From NCBI GenBank assembly GCA_963733065.1, contig CAVTBT010000005.1, positions 310,001 through 374,000 of the forward strand: DNA of 64,000 bases. Reading direction: 5' to 3'. This document shows, piece by piece, positions 42,727-50,578 of the stretch. The stretch is from CAVTBT01 sp963733065. GTDB taxonomy: Bacteria > Actinomycetota > Thermoleophilia > Gaiellales > Gaiellaceae. The position numbers and the translations under genes were made by a program. How positions within the stretch are numbered: the first letter of the stretch is position 1; each line of letters begins with the position of its first letter. The notes under the pieces were generated by a model. It made no database searches. It saw only the letters and a list, made by a program, of their open reading frames with translations, and had not been told where the DNA came from.

Positions 42727-44334
42727 ATGCTCGACTTCCGCATCCTCGGCCCGCTCGAGGTCTCCGATGGCGACCACCCGGTGCGACTCGGCGGTGCACG
42801 ACAGCGCGCAACGCTCGCGATCCTGTTGCTGAGCGCCAACCGCGTCGTCCCGGTGGAGCGGCTCGCCGACGACCTGTACGCCGGCGAGCCGCCCGTCACG
42901 GCCGTCACGCAGGTGCAGCGTCAGATCTCCGAGCTGCGCAAGGCGCTGAGCTCGCCGTCCGCGATCGAGACCCGCGCGCCGGGCTACGTGATCCGCCTCG
43001 CGCCCGGCCAGCTCGACCTGTTTCGCTTCGAGCGCTTCGCGCGTGAAGCACGCGAAGCGCTCGACCGTGACGAACGGGGGGCCGCCGCCGACCTCCTTCG
43101 GCGCGCAGCCGAGCTCTGGCGTGGAGCGCCGCTGGCCGACCTTGCTGACGAGCCGTTCGTGGGTCCGTACAGCCAGCGGCTCGAGGAGATCCGGCTGGTC
43201 GCCCTCGAGGAACGGATCGAAGCGGAGCTCGGCCTCGGACGGCACGCCGAGCTCGTCGGTGAGCTAGAGCAGCTCGCCCGCGAGCATCCGCTGCGCGAGC
43301 GGTTCGGCGCGCAACTGATGCTCGCGCTGTACCGCTCCGGTAGGCAGGCCGAGGCGCTCGAGGCGTACCGCCGAACGCGCACAACCCTCGTCCAGGAGCT
43401 CGGTCTGGAGCCCACCCCGAGGCTGCACGATCTCCAGAAGGCCATCCTGGCGCAGGATCGGTCGCTGGAGCTGCAACGCGGCGCGCCCCGTGACGTTGTG
43501 GCCACCTCGCCGAACCGAGCCGTGTTAGTCGTGCCGGCCGATCCGGTCGAGGGCCTGCTCGCGATTGCCGAAGCGTTGGCGCGTGACGGAAACCGCGAAG
43601 TCGTTCTCGCCCACCTGGTGCCCGACGAACGCGAGCTCGCCAAGGCGGCCGCGGCGTTGAACATCCAGCGGACGTCGCTTCAGGCTCGTGCGCGTGCGGC
43701 GGTGTTCACGTCGCGGGACCCTGCCCGTGACCTCGCACGTCTTGCAGCGAGCCAGGACGTCGAGCTCGTTCTCGTCGGCGCGCCCGCCGGACTCGACGGC
43801 GCGCAGGTGCCCACCGAGCTCGCCGCCATCCTCGAGCACTCACCGGCAGACGTGGCGATGCTGGCGGGTGCGGATGTCGGTCTCGACCGTGCGGACGGCG
43901 TGTTCGTGCCCTTTGGCGGCGGCGAGCACGACTGGGCGGCGCTCGAACTCGGAGCGTGGCTCGCGGCGGCTGCAGATCTCCCGCTCCGGCTCGTCGGCAC
44001 CAAGGCGCCTCCCGGTCAGGGTCGCCGCGATGCGAGCCGGCTGCTCGCCGACGCGTCGTTGGCCGTTCAACGCGTGATCGGGATCGAAACGGAGCCGCGC
44101 TTGGCGGAGCCGACAGAGACCGCACTGACGGCGGCGGTGGAGGAGGCCACTGTCGTCGCCGTGGGCGTCTCGCCGCGTTGGCGGGCCGAGGGCATCGGAG
44201 ACGCACGGCGAGCACTCCTGCGGGCAGGCCGGACGCCGCTGCTGCTCGTGCACCGTGGCTCCCGGCCAGGAGGGCTCGCTCCTCGCGAGAGCCGCACCCG
44301 CTTCACGTGGTCGATCGAGCTACGACCCGGCTAG
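42727..44334 (+). CDS. SARP-type regulator fused to Usp-like domains
   Basis: 535 residues from ATG 42727. Residues 1-95 are a winged helix (LDFRILGPLEVSDGDHPVRL, GARQRATLAILLLSANRVV). Residues 100-245 are a bacterial transcriptional activation domain (FRFERFAREAREALDRDERG, ALYRSGRQAEALEAYRRTRT). The last 280 residues look like two alpha/beta universal-stress-type domains (AVLVVPADPVEGLLAIAEAL, VELVLVGAPAGLDG; GVFVPFGGGEHDWAALELGA). SARP plus Usp is an unusual combination. Divergent from a secreted-protein gene and convergent with a kinase gene. Confidence 0.82.
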   Translation: MLDFRILGPLEVSDGDHPVRLGGARQRATLAILLLSANRVVPVERLADDLYAGEPPVTAVTQVQRQISELRKALSSPSAIETRAPGYVIRLAPGQLDLFRFERFAREAREALDRDERGAAADLLRRAAELWRGAPLADLADEPFVGPYSQRLEEIRLVALEERIEAELGLGRHAELVGELEQLAREHPLRERFGAQLMLALYRSGRQAEALEAYRRTRTTLVQELGLEPTPRLHDLQKAILAQDRSLELQRGAPRDVVATSPNRAVLVVPADPVEGLLAIAEALARDGNREVVLAHLVPDERELAKAAAALNIQRTSLQARARAAVFTSRDPARDLARLAASQDVELVLVGAPAGLDGAQVPTELAAILEHSPADVAMLAGADVGLDRADGVFVPFGGGEHDWAALELGAWLAAAADLPLRLVGTKAPPGQGRRDASRLLADASLAVQRVIGIETEPRLAEPTETALTAAVEEATVVAVGVSPRWRAEGIGDARRALLRAGRTPLLLVHRGSRPGGLAPRESRTRFTWSIELRPG

Positions 44335-44338
44335 CCGC

Positions 44339-45808
44339 TCACGCGCAGGGCGCTTCGCTGATTGCGACGAACGCGGCGAACGGCAGCGTCCCGCCTTCGA
44401 CGTCGACGCCGGCGCCGTCGTCGCCCGGGCCGTTGCCGTCGTACAGCGCGACCGCGGTCACCGTGTTGCCCGGGTTCGGCGGCTTGCCACCGACGGCGAA
44501 CAGAAGATTCTCACCGACGGTGTAGGCATAGACCTTTCCGTCGACGGTGTTCCAGTGCGACGGCCGTAGATCGCGCCCGTAGGCGGATCTCAGGTCGTCC
44601 ACGGACGAGCACGGACCGACGCCGGCACGCGTGCGGTGGTCGCGGTTCCACGTCGTGACGATGATCGACCTGCGCGTCGTGTCGTCGAAGTACATCGCGA
44701 TCTTGCGGTCGTGGTAGATGAGCACGGGGTAGTTGGGGGCGGTCAACACATCCTCCCGCCAGCCGATGCCATAGCGCTGTTTGTAGACGCTCGCCACCTC
44801 GCCTAGCCGCGCACCCGCGATCGAGCTCTGCGTGATCGAGACGGCCCGCGGCGGACCATCGTGCCCAGTCGCGGCGACGACTCCCGCACCGAGTGCAGCG
44901 GCCAGGAGCACGCCCGCGACCGCGAGCAGGTATCTCCGTCGTCGGGGCTTTCGGCGAGGCACCCGATCGCCACTGAAAGCTGCCCGCGCGGCCTCGGCCA
45001 GTTCGCCGCAGGTCGCATAACGCTCGGCCGGCTCCTTCGCCAGCGCCGTGGCGACAACTCCGTCGAGCCTAGCTGGGAGGTCGGGCCGTAGGTCGGTGAC
45101 GCGAGGTGGCGGCTCGTTCAGGTGCGCGAAGACGACCGCCAGCTCGCTGTCGCGCTCGAAGGGACGCGCACCGGTCAGGCACTCGAAGAGCACACACCCG
45201 AGCGAGTAGACGTCCGCCCGCCCGTCGAGCGCGTGCCCGGCGATCTGCTCCGGCGGTACGTAGTCGATCGTGCCGACGAAGCCGCGATCTCCCGTGAGGC
45301 TGCTGACCGACGAAACGTGCCGCGCCAGGCCGAAGTCGCAGATCGACGCGTGCTCTCCGTCGGCATCGCTCGCGACGAGGATGTTGCCGGGCTTCACGTC
45401 CCGGTGCACCAGACCGGCGGCGTGCGCCGCGTCGAGCGCGGAGGCGGCCTGGGCGACGAGTCGGATGGCCCGCTCGGGCTCGAGCGGGCCATCGCGGCGC
45501 AGCACCTCACGCAGGTCCGGGCCGTCGACGTATGCCATGGCGAGGAAGAGGCGCCCCGCCTCCTCGCCTGCGGCGATCGTACGCACGACGCTCGGGTGAT
45601 CCAGGCGCGCGGCGAGCTCCGATTCGCGCAGGAAGCGCTGGCGGAAGCGCTCGTCTCCGGCCAGGTCGGGCACGAGCATCTTGAGCGCTACCCGTTCCCC
45701 GGTGTCGACGTCCTCCGCGAGGTAGACAGCACCGGTCGCCCCTTCGCCGACGAGCGAGTCGATGCGGAAATCAGCGACGACCGCGCCGGGGCGAACGTCA
45801 GACGGCAT
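44339..45808 (-). CDS. Transmembrane Ser/Thr protein kinase (PknB-like)
   Basis: 489 residues. The kinase domain has a Gly-rich loop VGEGATGAVYLA, Lys43, HRDVKPGN with Asp137, DFG at 158-160 and PPEQ. After residue 275 comes a basic linker (RKPRRRR) and one membrane helix (YLLAVAGVLLAAALGAGVV). The outer domain of about 170 residues has no PASTA repeats and no known family; it contains YPVLIYHDRKIAMYF and a pair of cysteines. Signal unknown. Divergent from glnA2, with the leader element between. Confidence 0.92.
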   Translation of the reverse strand: MPSDVRPGAVVADFRIDSLVGEGATGAVYLAEDVDTGERVALKMLVPDLAGDERFRQRFLRESELAARLDHPSVVRTIAAGEEAGRLFLAMAYVDGPDLREVLRRDGPLEPERAIRLVAQAASALDAAHAAGLVHRDVKPGNILVASDADGEHASICDFGLARHVSSVSSLTGDRGFVGTIDYVPPEQIAGHALDGRADVYSLGCVLFECLTGARPFERDSELAVVFAHLNEPPPRVTDLRPDLPARLDGVVATALAKEPAERYATCGELAEAARAAFSGDRVPRRKPRRRRYLLAVAGVLLAAALGAGVVAATGHDGPPRAVSITQSSIAGARLGEVASVYKQRYGIGWREDVLTAPNYPVLIYHDRKIAMYFDDTTRRSIIVTTWNRDHRTRAGVGPCSSVDDLRSAYGRDLRPSHWNTVDGKVYAYTVGENLLFAVGGKPPNPGNTVTAVALYDGNGPGDDGAGVDVEGGTLPFAAFVAISEAPCA

Positions 45809-45867
45809 GGCACCGTGAGCATGGCACTCGGCCGCAGCGGGCTCAACCGCGGTCTTGGCCCCTTGCG

Positions 45868-45972
45868 TCCGTCCGCCGGCCCGACTAGCCTCAGATGCAG
45901 GTCATCCGCCGCCGAAGGCGGGCGGCCGAGGCAATGGGGCCTCGCAACCTTTCTGGTTGCGGGGCCCTTTTT
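45868..45972 (+). ncRNA. Structured leader element of glnA2
   Basis: A region of about 100 bases in the glnA2 leader with a second copy at 39951-40047. Hairpin 1 is CCGCCGCC-GAA-GGCGGGCGG, followed by an invariant linker GGCCGAGGCAATGGGGC, then a terminator hairpin. In both copies the stems are kept while bases differ, which suggests an RNA function. It does not match any riboswitch consensus that I can recall. A glutamine or nitrogen signal is inferred from the gene it precedes. Confidence 0.55.
45937..45972 (+). terminator. Intrinsic terminator in the glnA2 leader
   Basis: 13-bp stem from GGGCCTCGCAACC and GGTTGCGGGGCCC with a 5-base loop, followed by TTTTT. It ends 21 bases before the glnA2 ATG. 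The gene on the other side is divergent, so the terminator can only affect glnA2 transcription. Confidence 0.8.
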
Positions 45973-45993
45973 CGTGGACCGAAGGGAGTACGG

Positions 45994-47439
45994 ATGTCGG
46001 AGCTGGAGACGAGGCACTACCTGCGGAACGGTGCGGAGACGCTGCCGGACGCCTCGGAGGCGCTCGAGTGGGCGAGCGAGATCGGCGTGGCGATGGTCGA
46101 CCTGAAGTTCTGCGATCTGCTGGGCACCTGGCAGCACATGACACTGCCGCTCCGAGCGCTCGACGAGCACGCCTTCAGCGAGGGCCTCGGCTTCGACGGC
46201 TCGTCGATCCGCGGCTGGCAGGGCATCTCCGAGTCGGACATGCTGCTCATGCCGCAGGCCGACACCGCCATCCTCGATCCGGCTACCGAGGCGCCGACAC
46301 TGTCGCTCGTCTGCGAGATCCTCGATCCGGTCACGCGCGAGCCGTACGCGAAGGACCCGCGACGCGTGGCGCGGCGCGCCGAGGAGCACCTGCGCTCGAC
46401 GGGAATCGCGGATACGGCCTTCTTCGGCCCCGAGTGCGAGTTCTTCGTCTTCGACGAGGTCAGCTACGAGCTCGGGCCCAACGCCTCGCACTACGCCGTC
46501 GACTCGGCCGAGGGCTACTGGAACTCCGGCAGGCCGGGACTCGGCTACACCAGCCGGCCGAAGGAGGGGTATTTCCCCACGGCGCCGCACGACCAGCTGC
46601 ACGACCTGCGCACGCAGATGGTGCTGACGCTCGAGCGGCTCGGCATCGCCTGCGAGTTCCACCACCACGAGGTCGCCTCGGGCGGCCAGTGCGAGATCGA
46701 CCTGCGCTACGAGACCCTCACGCGCATGGCCGATCAGGTCATGACCTACAAGTACGTCGTCAAGAACGTCGCCCGCGCAGCGGGCAAGTCGGTGACGTTC
46801 ATGCCCAAGCCGATCTTCGGCGACAACGGCTCGGGCATGCACACGCACCAGTCCCTCTGGAAGGAGGGCACGCCGTTGATGGCCGACCGCAGCGGCTACG
46901 CGGGCCTCTCGGCGCTGGCCCGCTCGTACGTCGGTGGTCTGCTCGCGCACGCCCCGGCGCTGCTTGCGTTCTGCGCGCCGACGACGAACTCGTACCGGCG
47001 GCTCGTGCCCGGCTACGAGGCGCCGGTCAACCTCGTCTACTCGCAGCGCAACCGCTCGGCCTGCATCCGCATCCCGATGTACTCCGACTCGCCGAAGGCG
47101 AAGCGGATCGAGTTCCGCTGCCCCGACGCGGCCGCGAACCCCTACCTCGCCTTCTCGGCGATGCTGATGGCGGGCCTCGACGGGATCGCCAAGGGGCTCG
47201 ACCCGGGAGCTCCGTCCGACTACGACCTCTTCGAGGACGCCGACGGCTCGGTGCCGCAGGTGCCGGACTCCCTCGGGGGCGCGGTCGACGCCCTCGAGCG
47301 CGATCACGACTTCCTGCTCGAGGGCGGTGTCTTCACGCCCGACCTGATCGAGACCTGGATCGCGTGGAAGCGCGACGAGGCTGATCTCGTGCGGCTGCGC
47401 CCGCACCCGGCCGAGTTCTCCCTCTACTACGACGCTTGA
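45994..47439 (+). CDS. glnA: Glutamine synthetase, class I (second copy)
   Basis: 481 residues from ATG 45994 behind GAAGGGAG. It has LGFDGSSIRGW, GPECEFFVFD, HHHEVASGGQCEID, MPKPIFGDNGSGMHTH and NRSACIRIP. The C-terminus HPAEFSLYYDA and the extra insert around residues 150-190 are GSI-beta-like. In the adenylylation loop the Tyr of NLYDL is kept as SDYDLF, so covalent control is possible; no adenylyltransferase gene is in view. It heads an operon with an acetyltransferase, P-II and the ammonium transporter. Confidence 0.95.
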   Translation: MSELETRHYLRNGAETLPDASEALEWASEIGVAMVDLKFCDLLGTWQHMTLPLRALDEHAFSEGLGFDGSSIRGWQGISESDMLLMPQADTAILDPATEAPTLSLVCEILDPVTREPYAKDPRRVARRAEEHLRSTGIADTAFFGPECEFFVFDEVSYELGPNASHYAVDSAEGYWNSGRPGLGYTSRPKEGYFPTAPHDQLHDLRTQMVLTLERLGIACEFHHHEVASGGQCEIDLRYETLTRMADQVMTYKYVVKNVARAAGKSVTFMPKPIFGDNGSGMHTHQSLWKEGTPLMADRSGYAGLSALARSYVGGLLAHAPALLAFCAPTTNSYRRLVPGYEAPVNLVYSQRNRSACIRIPMYSDSPKAKRIEFRCPDAAANPYLAFSAMLMAGLDGIAKGLDPGAPSDYDLFEDADGSVPQVPDSLGGAVDALERDHDFLLEGGVFTPDLIETWIAWKRDEADLVRLRPHPAEFSLYYDA

Positions 47440-47915
47440 TCCGCGTGTTGACCGAGACGGACTGGCCGGCGGTGGCTCGCATCTACGAGGAAGGCATCGC
47501 GACGCGAGCGGCGACGTTCGAGACCGCCGTCCCGACCTGGGTCGGGTGGGACGCCGCGCACGTTGGCCAGGCGCGGCTGGTGGCCGAGGAGGACGGCGAG
47601 GTGCTGGGCTGGGCCGCACTGTCGCGGGTCTCCGAGCGATGCGTCTACGACGGAGTGGCCGAGGTGTCGGTCTACGTCGCCGAAGGGGCGCGCGGGCGGG
47701 GCATCGGCCGCTCGCTCCTGGAGCGGCTCGTCCGGGACTCCGAATCGGCCGGCATCTGGACGCTTCAGGCCGGAGTGTTCCCGGAGAACCGGGCGAGCCT
47801 CGCGCTCCACCACGGGTGCGGCTTCCGCACGGTCGGCATCCGCGAGCGGCTCGGGAAGCTGGACGGGGCGTGGCGAGACGTCGTCCTGCTCGAACGACGA
47901 TCGGAGGTCGTCTGA
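47436..47915 (+). CDS. GNAT acetyltransferase, phosphinothricin-acetyltransferase-like
   Basis: 159 residues with the Bar/Pat pattern: YEEGIATRAATFETAVP, SVYVAEGARGRGIGRSLLE (acetyl-CoA loop), GVFPENRASLALHHGCGFR and the ending GAWRDVVLLER. Starts at TTG 47436, overlapping the glnA2 stop by four bases. Enzymes of this type N-acetylate phosphinothricin or methionine sulfoximine, both inhibitors of glutamine synthetase. A role protecting GlnA fits the position; substrate not proven. Confidence 0.87.
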   Translation: MIRVLTETDWPAVARIYEEGIATRAATFETAVPTWVGWDAAHVGQARLVAEEDGEVLGWAALSRVSERCVYDGVAEVSVYVAEGARGRGIGRSLLERLVRDSESAGIWTLQAGVFPENRASLALHHGCGFRTVGIRERLGKLDGAWRDVVLLERRSEVV

Positions 47916-47942
47916 CGTGGGGGAACCCATGGTTCCCCCACG
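47916..47942. repeat. 12-bp perfect hairpin between acetyltransferase and P-II gene
   Basis: CGTGGGGGAACC, loop CAT, GGTTCCCCCACG starts right after the acetyltransferase stop. A second stem (GCCGGGC AAA GCCCGGC) follows near 47991. There is no T-run, so it may be a message-stability or partial termination element that separates glnK-amt expression from glnA2. Confidence 0.6.
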
Positions 47943-48074
47943 AGCCCCCTCCTTCCAGCCGTGCCAAAGAGAAACGTGCAGCGCGGCTCCCGCCGGGCAA
48001 AGCCCGGCTCCGCCGGCCACCGGCACCGCATCGCAGACCCGTCAAATGCACAGGACATCGGGGGAGGGCAGGCC

Positions 48075-48425
48075 GTGACAAAGATCGAAGCTGTCGTGGT
48101 CCGCGACCGGGTCGAGACGGTCATGGACGCCGTGGAGGAGCAGGCAGGGCATGTCGGGGTGACCGTGATCGAGGCGGTCGGGCACGGCCGCCAGCGCGGC
48201 ATCACGCACGAGTACCGCGGCCGGACGTTCGAGTCGCGCTTCCTGCCGAAGGCGTACCTCATCTTCATCGTCGAAGACGCCAAGGCGGACGGCGTCGTCG
48301 ACTCGATCATGGACGCGGCCAGGACCGGTCACGTCTCGGGAGACGGGATCGTCTGGACGACGCCCGTCGACAGGGCCATGCACAACCGGACGGGCCGCCG
48401 GCTCGAGGAGGTTGAGATCGGATGA
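48075..48425 (+). CDS. P-II family nitrogen regulatory protein
   Basis: 116 residues from GTG 48075 behind GGGGGAGGG. Typical trimeric P-II signal protein that senses 2-oxoglutarate and ATP/ADP and blocks the Amt channel. GHGRQRGITHEYRGRTF is the T-loop region and LPKAYLIFIVED the following strand; AARTGHVSGDGIVWTTPV is the B/C-loop region. The residue aligned with the modified Tyr51 is Phe52, so uridylylation or adenylylation at that site is not possible. The stop overlaps the amt start as ATGA. Confidence 0.88.
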   Translation: MTKIEAVVVRDRVETVMDAVEEQAGHVGVTVIEAVGHGRQRGITHEYRGRTFESRFLPKAYLIFIVEDAKADGVVDSIMDAARTGHVSGDGIVWTTPVDRAMHNRTGRRLEEVEIG

Positions 48426-49816
48426 CGACCAAGGACCTGGCCATCGCCGCCTCCACGATCTGGGTGGTCGTAGCCGCGATCCTCGTGATGTTCATGCAGG
48501 CCGGCTTCGCGTTTCTCGAGGCCGGGCTGACGCGGATGAAGAACGTCGGCCACATCGCCGCCAAGAACGTCCTCATCTTCGCCCTCGCATCGATCACGTA
48601 CTACCTGGTGGGCTATGGGATCGCGTTCGGCGACGGCGGCAATGCGCTCGTCGGCGGCTCCGGCTTCGCGCCCTCCGCCGAGACGCTGCTCGCGATCGGC
48701 ACAGCGCCGTTCTCCTGGTTCAGCTCGATCCCGGCGGCGGCCGGCTACCTCTTCCAGGTCGTCTTCGCCGGCGTCTCGCTGGCCATCGTGTGGGGCGCCA
48801 TGGCCGAGCGCACGAAGCTCTGGGTCTACTTCGCGTTCGGCATCGTCTTCACGCTCGTCTACTCGGTTGTCTCGCACTGGATCTGGCACCCGGACGGCTG
48901 GCTCTTCGCCCGCGGCATGCAGGACTTCGCGGGCTCGACGGTGGTGCACTACCAGGGCGCGCTGGCGGCGCTCGCGGGCGCGCTCCTGCTCGGCCCGCGC
49001 ATCGGCAAGTACGGCGCCGACGGCAAGCCACGCGCCATCCCGGGTCACAACATGGCGTTCACGACGCTCGGTGTGCTGATCCTGTGGTTCGGCTGGTTCG
49101 GCTTCAATCCCGGCTCGACGCTCGGCATCGTCTCGGGCGACCGGTTGGCCTACTTCGCGTACGTGGCCCTGACGACGAACGTCGCGGCGGCCGCGGGCGC
49201 GCTCGGCGGGGTGCTCGTGGCCTGGCTGGTGATCAAGAAGCCCGACCTGTCGATGATGCTGAACGGCGCCATCGCCGCCCTCGTGGCCATCACCGCCGCC
49301 TGCGGGTTCGTCGCTCCCTGGGCGGCGCTCGTGATCGGCGCGGTGGCCGGCGCCATCGCGGTCGTCGGCGTCCTCGGGGTGGAGCGCATCGGCATCGACG
49401 ACCCGATCGGCGCCGTCGCCGTGCACGGCATGGCCGGGGTCTGGGGCACGCTCGCGACCGGGTTGTTCGCGGTGCCCGCGCTCGCCGCCAACCTCGCCAC
49501 CGGCAGCGGCGGCTTCGTCTACACCGGCTCGCTCGACCAGGTCGGCGTTCAGGCCCTCGGGCTTCTCGCCGTCGGCGCGTTCACGTTCACGATGAGCTTC
49601 GGCGCGCTGTGGCTCATGAAGCGGACGTTCGGCATCCGCGTCGAGCCCGAGGTCGAGACCGCCGGCCTGGACGTCTCCGAGCACGGCATGTGGGGCTATC
49701 CGGAGCTCTACGTCCCGGTGCCGGGCGGGTACGGGACGGAGTCGCACCTCCCGCACTTCGGGCACGGTGCACGCCCGCCTACACCGGCGCCGGTCGCAGA
49801 GCCCGTCACCCCGTAG
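48422..49816 (+). CDS. amt: Ammonium transporter
   Basis: 464 residues with 11 predicted membrane helices. Family motifs are FMQAGFAFLEAG at the N-terminus, DFAGSTVVHYQGALAAL with pore His176, LWFGWFGFNPGS and AVHGMAGVWGTLATG with pore His335. The C-terminal tail (GLDVSEHGMWGYPE) is the conserved Amt regulatory segment. Partner of the P-II protein encoded immediately upstream. Confidence 0.97.
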   Translation: MTTKDLAIAASTIWVVVAAILVMFMQAGFAFLEAGLTRMKNVGHIAAKNVLIFALASITYYLVGYGIAFGDGGNALVGGSGFAPSAETLLAIGTAPFSWFSSIPAAAGYLFQVVFAGVSLAIVWGAMAERTKLWVYFAFGIVFTLVYSVVSHWIWHPDGWLFARGMQDFAGSTVVHYQGALAALAGALLLGPRIGKYGADGKPRAIPGHNMAFTTLGVLILWFGWFGFNPGSTLGIVSGDRLAYFAYVALTTNVAAAAGALGGVLVAWLVIKKPDLSMMLNGAIAALVAITAACGFVAPWAALVIGAVAGAIAVVGVLGVERIGIDDPIGAVAVHGMAGVWGTLATGLFAVPALAANLATGSGGFVYTGSLDQVGVQALGLLAVGAFTFTMSFGALWLMKRTFGIRVEPEVETAGLDVSEHGMWGYPELYVPVPGGYGTESHLPHFGHGARPPTPAPVAEPVTP

Positions 49817-49820
49817 CGCG

Positions 49821-50519
49821 TCAGGCGATCGCGAAGGTCACGCTCACCTGGGCGGCGACCTCGCGCTCGCCTGGCTCGATCGGGGTGGACGCGTCCGCAG
49901 CCGCGGCCTCGCGCATCGCGAACGGCATGGGCGCCGCGGACCCGGTCTCGGCGACGGCCGTGACCCGTCCCAGGCGCACGCCGGCGGCCTCGGCCAGCGT
50001 CTCCGCACGCTCGCGCGCCTGCCGGACGGCGGCCTCGAGCGCCCGACGGTAGACCGCCTCCTCGTCGTCGATGGTCATCGTCGGGCCCGAGACCTGGTTG
50101 GCGCCTGCCGCCACGGCCGCGTCGATCAGGTCGCCGACGCGCGCGACACCGACGCTCGCAGAGACCGAGTTCGTCGCGACGTAGCCGGCAGGGCCGTTCT
50201 CGTCCTGCCAGGGGTTCAACCAGACCGACTGGGTCTGCACGTCCTGCCCGCCGACGCGCTTCACGGCCTCGATCGCCTCGCGCATGCGGACGGCGTTCGC
50301 CTCGAGCGCGGCGCGTGCCGAGTCGGCGCGAGTCTCGACGCCGAACGACAGCTCGGCACGGTCCGGCTCGGCCGCGACCGTCGCGGTTCCGAGCACGGTG
50401 ATGGCGCGGTCGGCGGCTGTGGGCGCGGGGTCCGCGGCTCCGGCGCCTCCGATGCGGAAGGTCGCGGTCAGCGCAGCGAGGGCGGCGAGCGCGGCGGCGG
50501 CGATGGCGAAGCGCTTCAT
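49821..50519 (-). CDS. SIMPL-domain (DUF541) secreted protein
   Basis: 232 residues with a signal peptide (RFAIAAAALAALAALTATF). SIMPL features are ITVLGTATVAAEPDRAELSFGV, MREAIEAVKRVG, QTQSVWLNPW and ARERAETLAEAAGVRLG. The domain forms periplasmic or extracellular oligomers of uncertain role, in some bacteria linked to oxidative stress. Convergent with amt. Confidence 0.88.
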   Translation of the reverse strand: MKRFAIAAAALAALAALTATFRIGGAGAADPAPTAADRAITVLGTATVAAEPDRAELSFGVETRADSARAALEANAVRMREAIEAVKRVGGQDVQTQSVWLNPWQDENGPAGYVATNSVSASVGVARVGDLIDAAVAAGANQVSGPTMTIDDEEAVYRRALEAAVRQARERAETLAEAAGVRLGRVTAVAETGSAAPMPFAMREAAAADASTPIEPGEREVAAQVSVTFAIA

Positions 50520-50578
50520 GAGGTCTCCTCCGGCATGGATGTCGACCCAGATACGCCGCCGCGCGGCCGTTCGTCACA

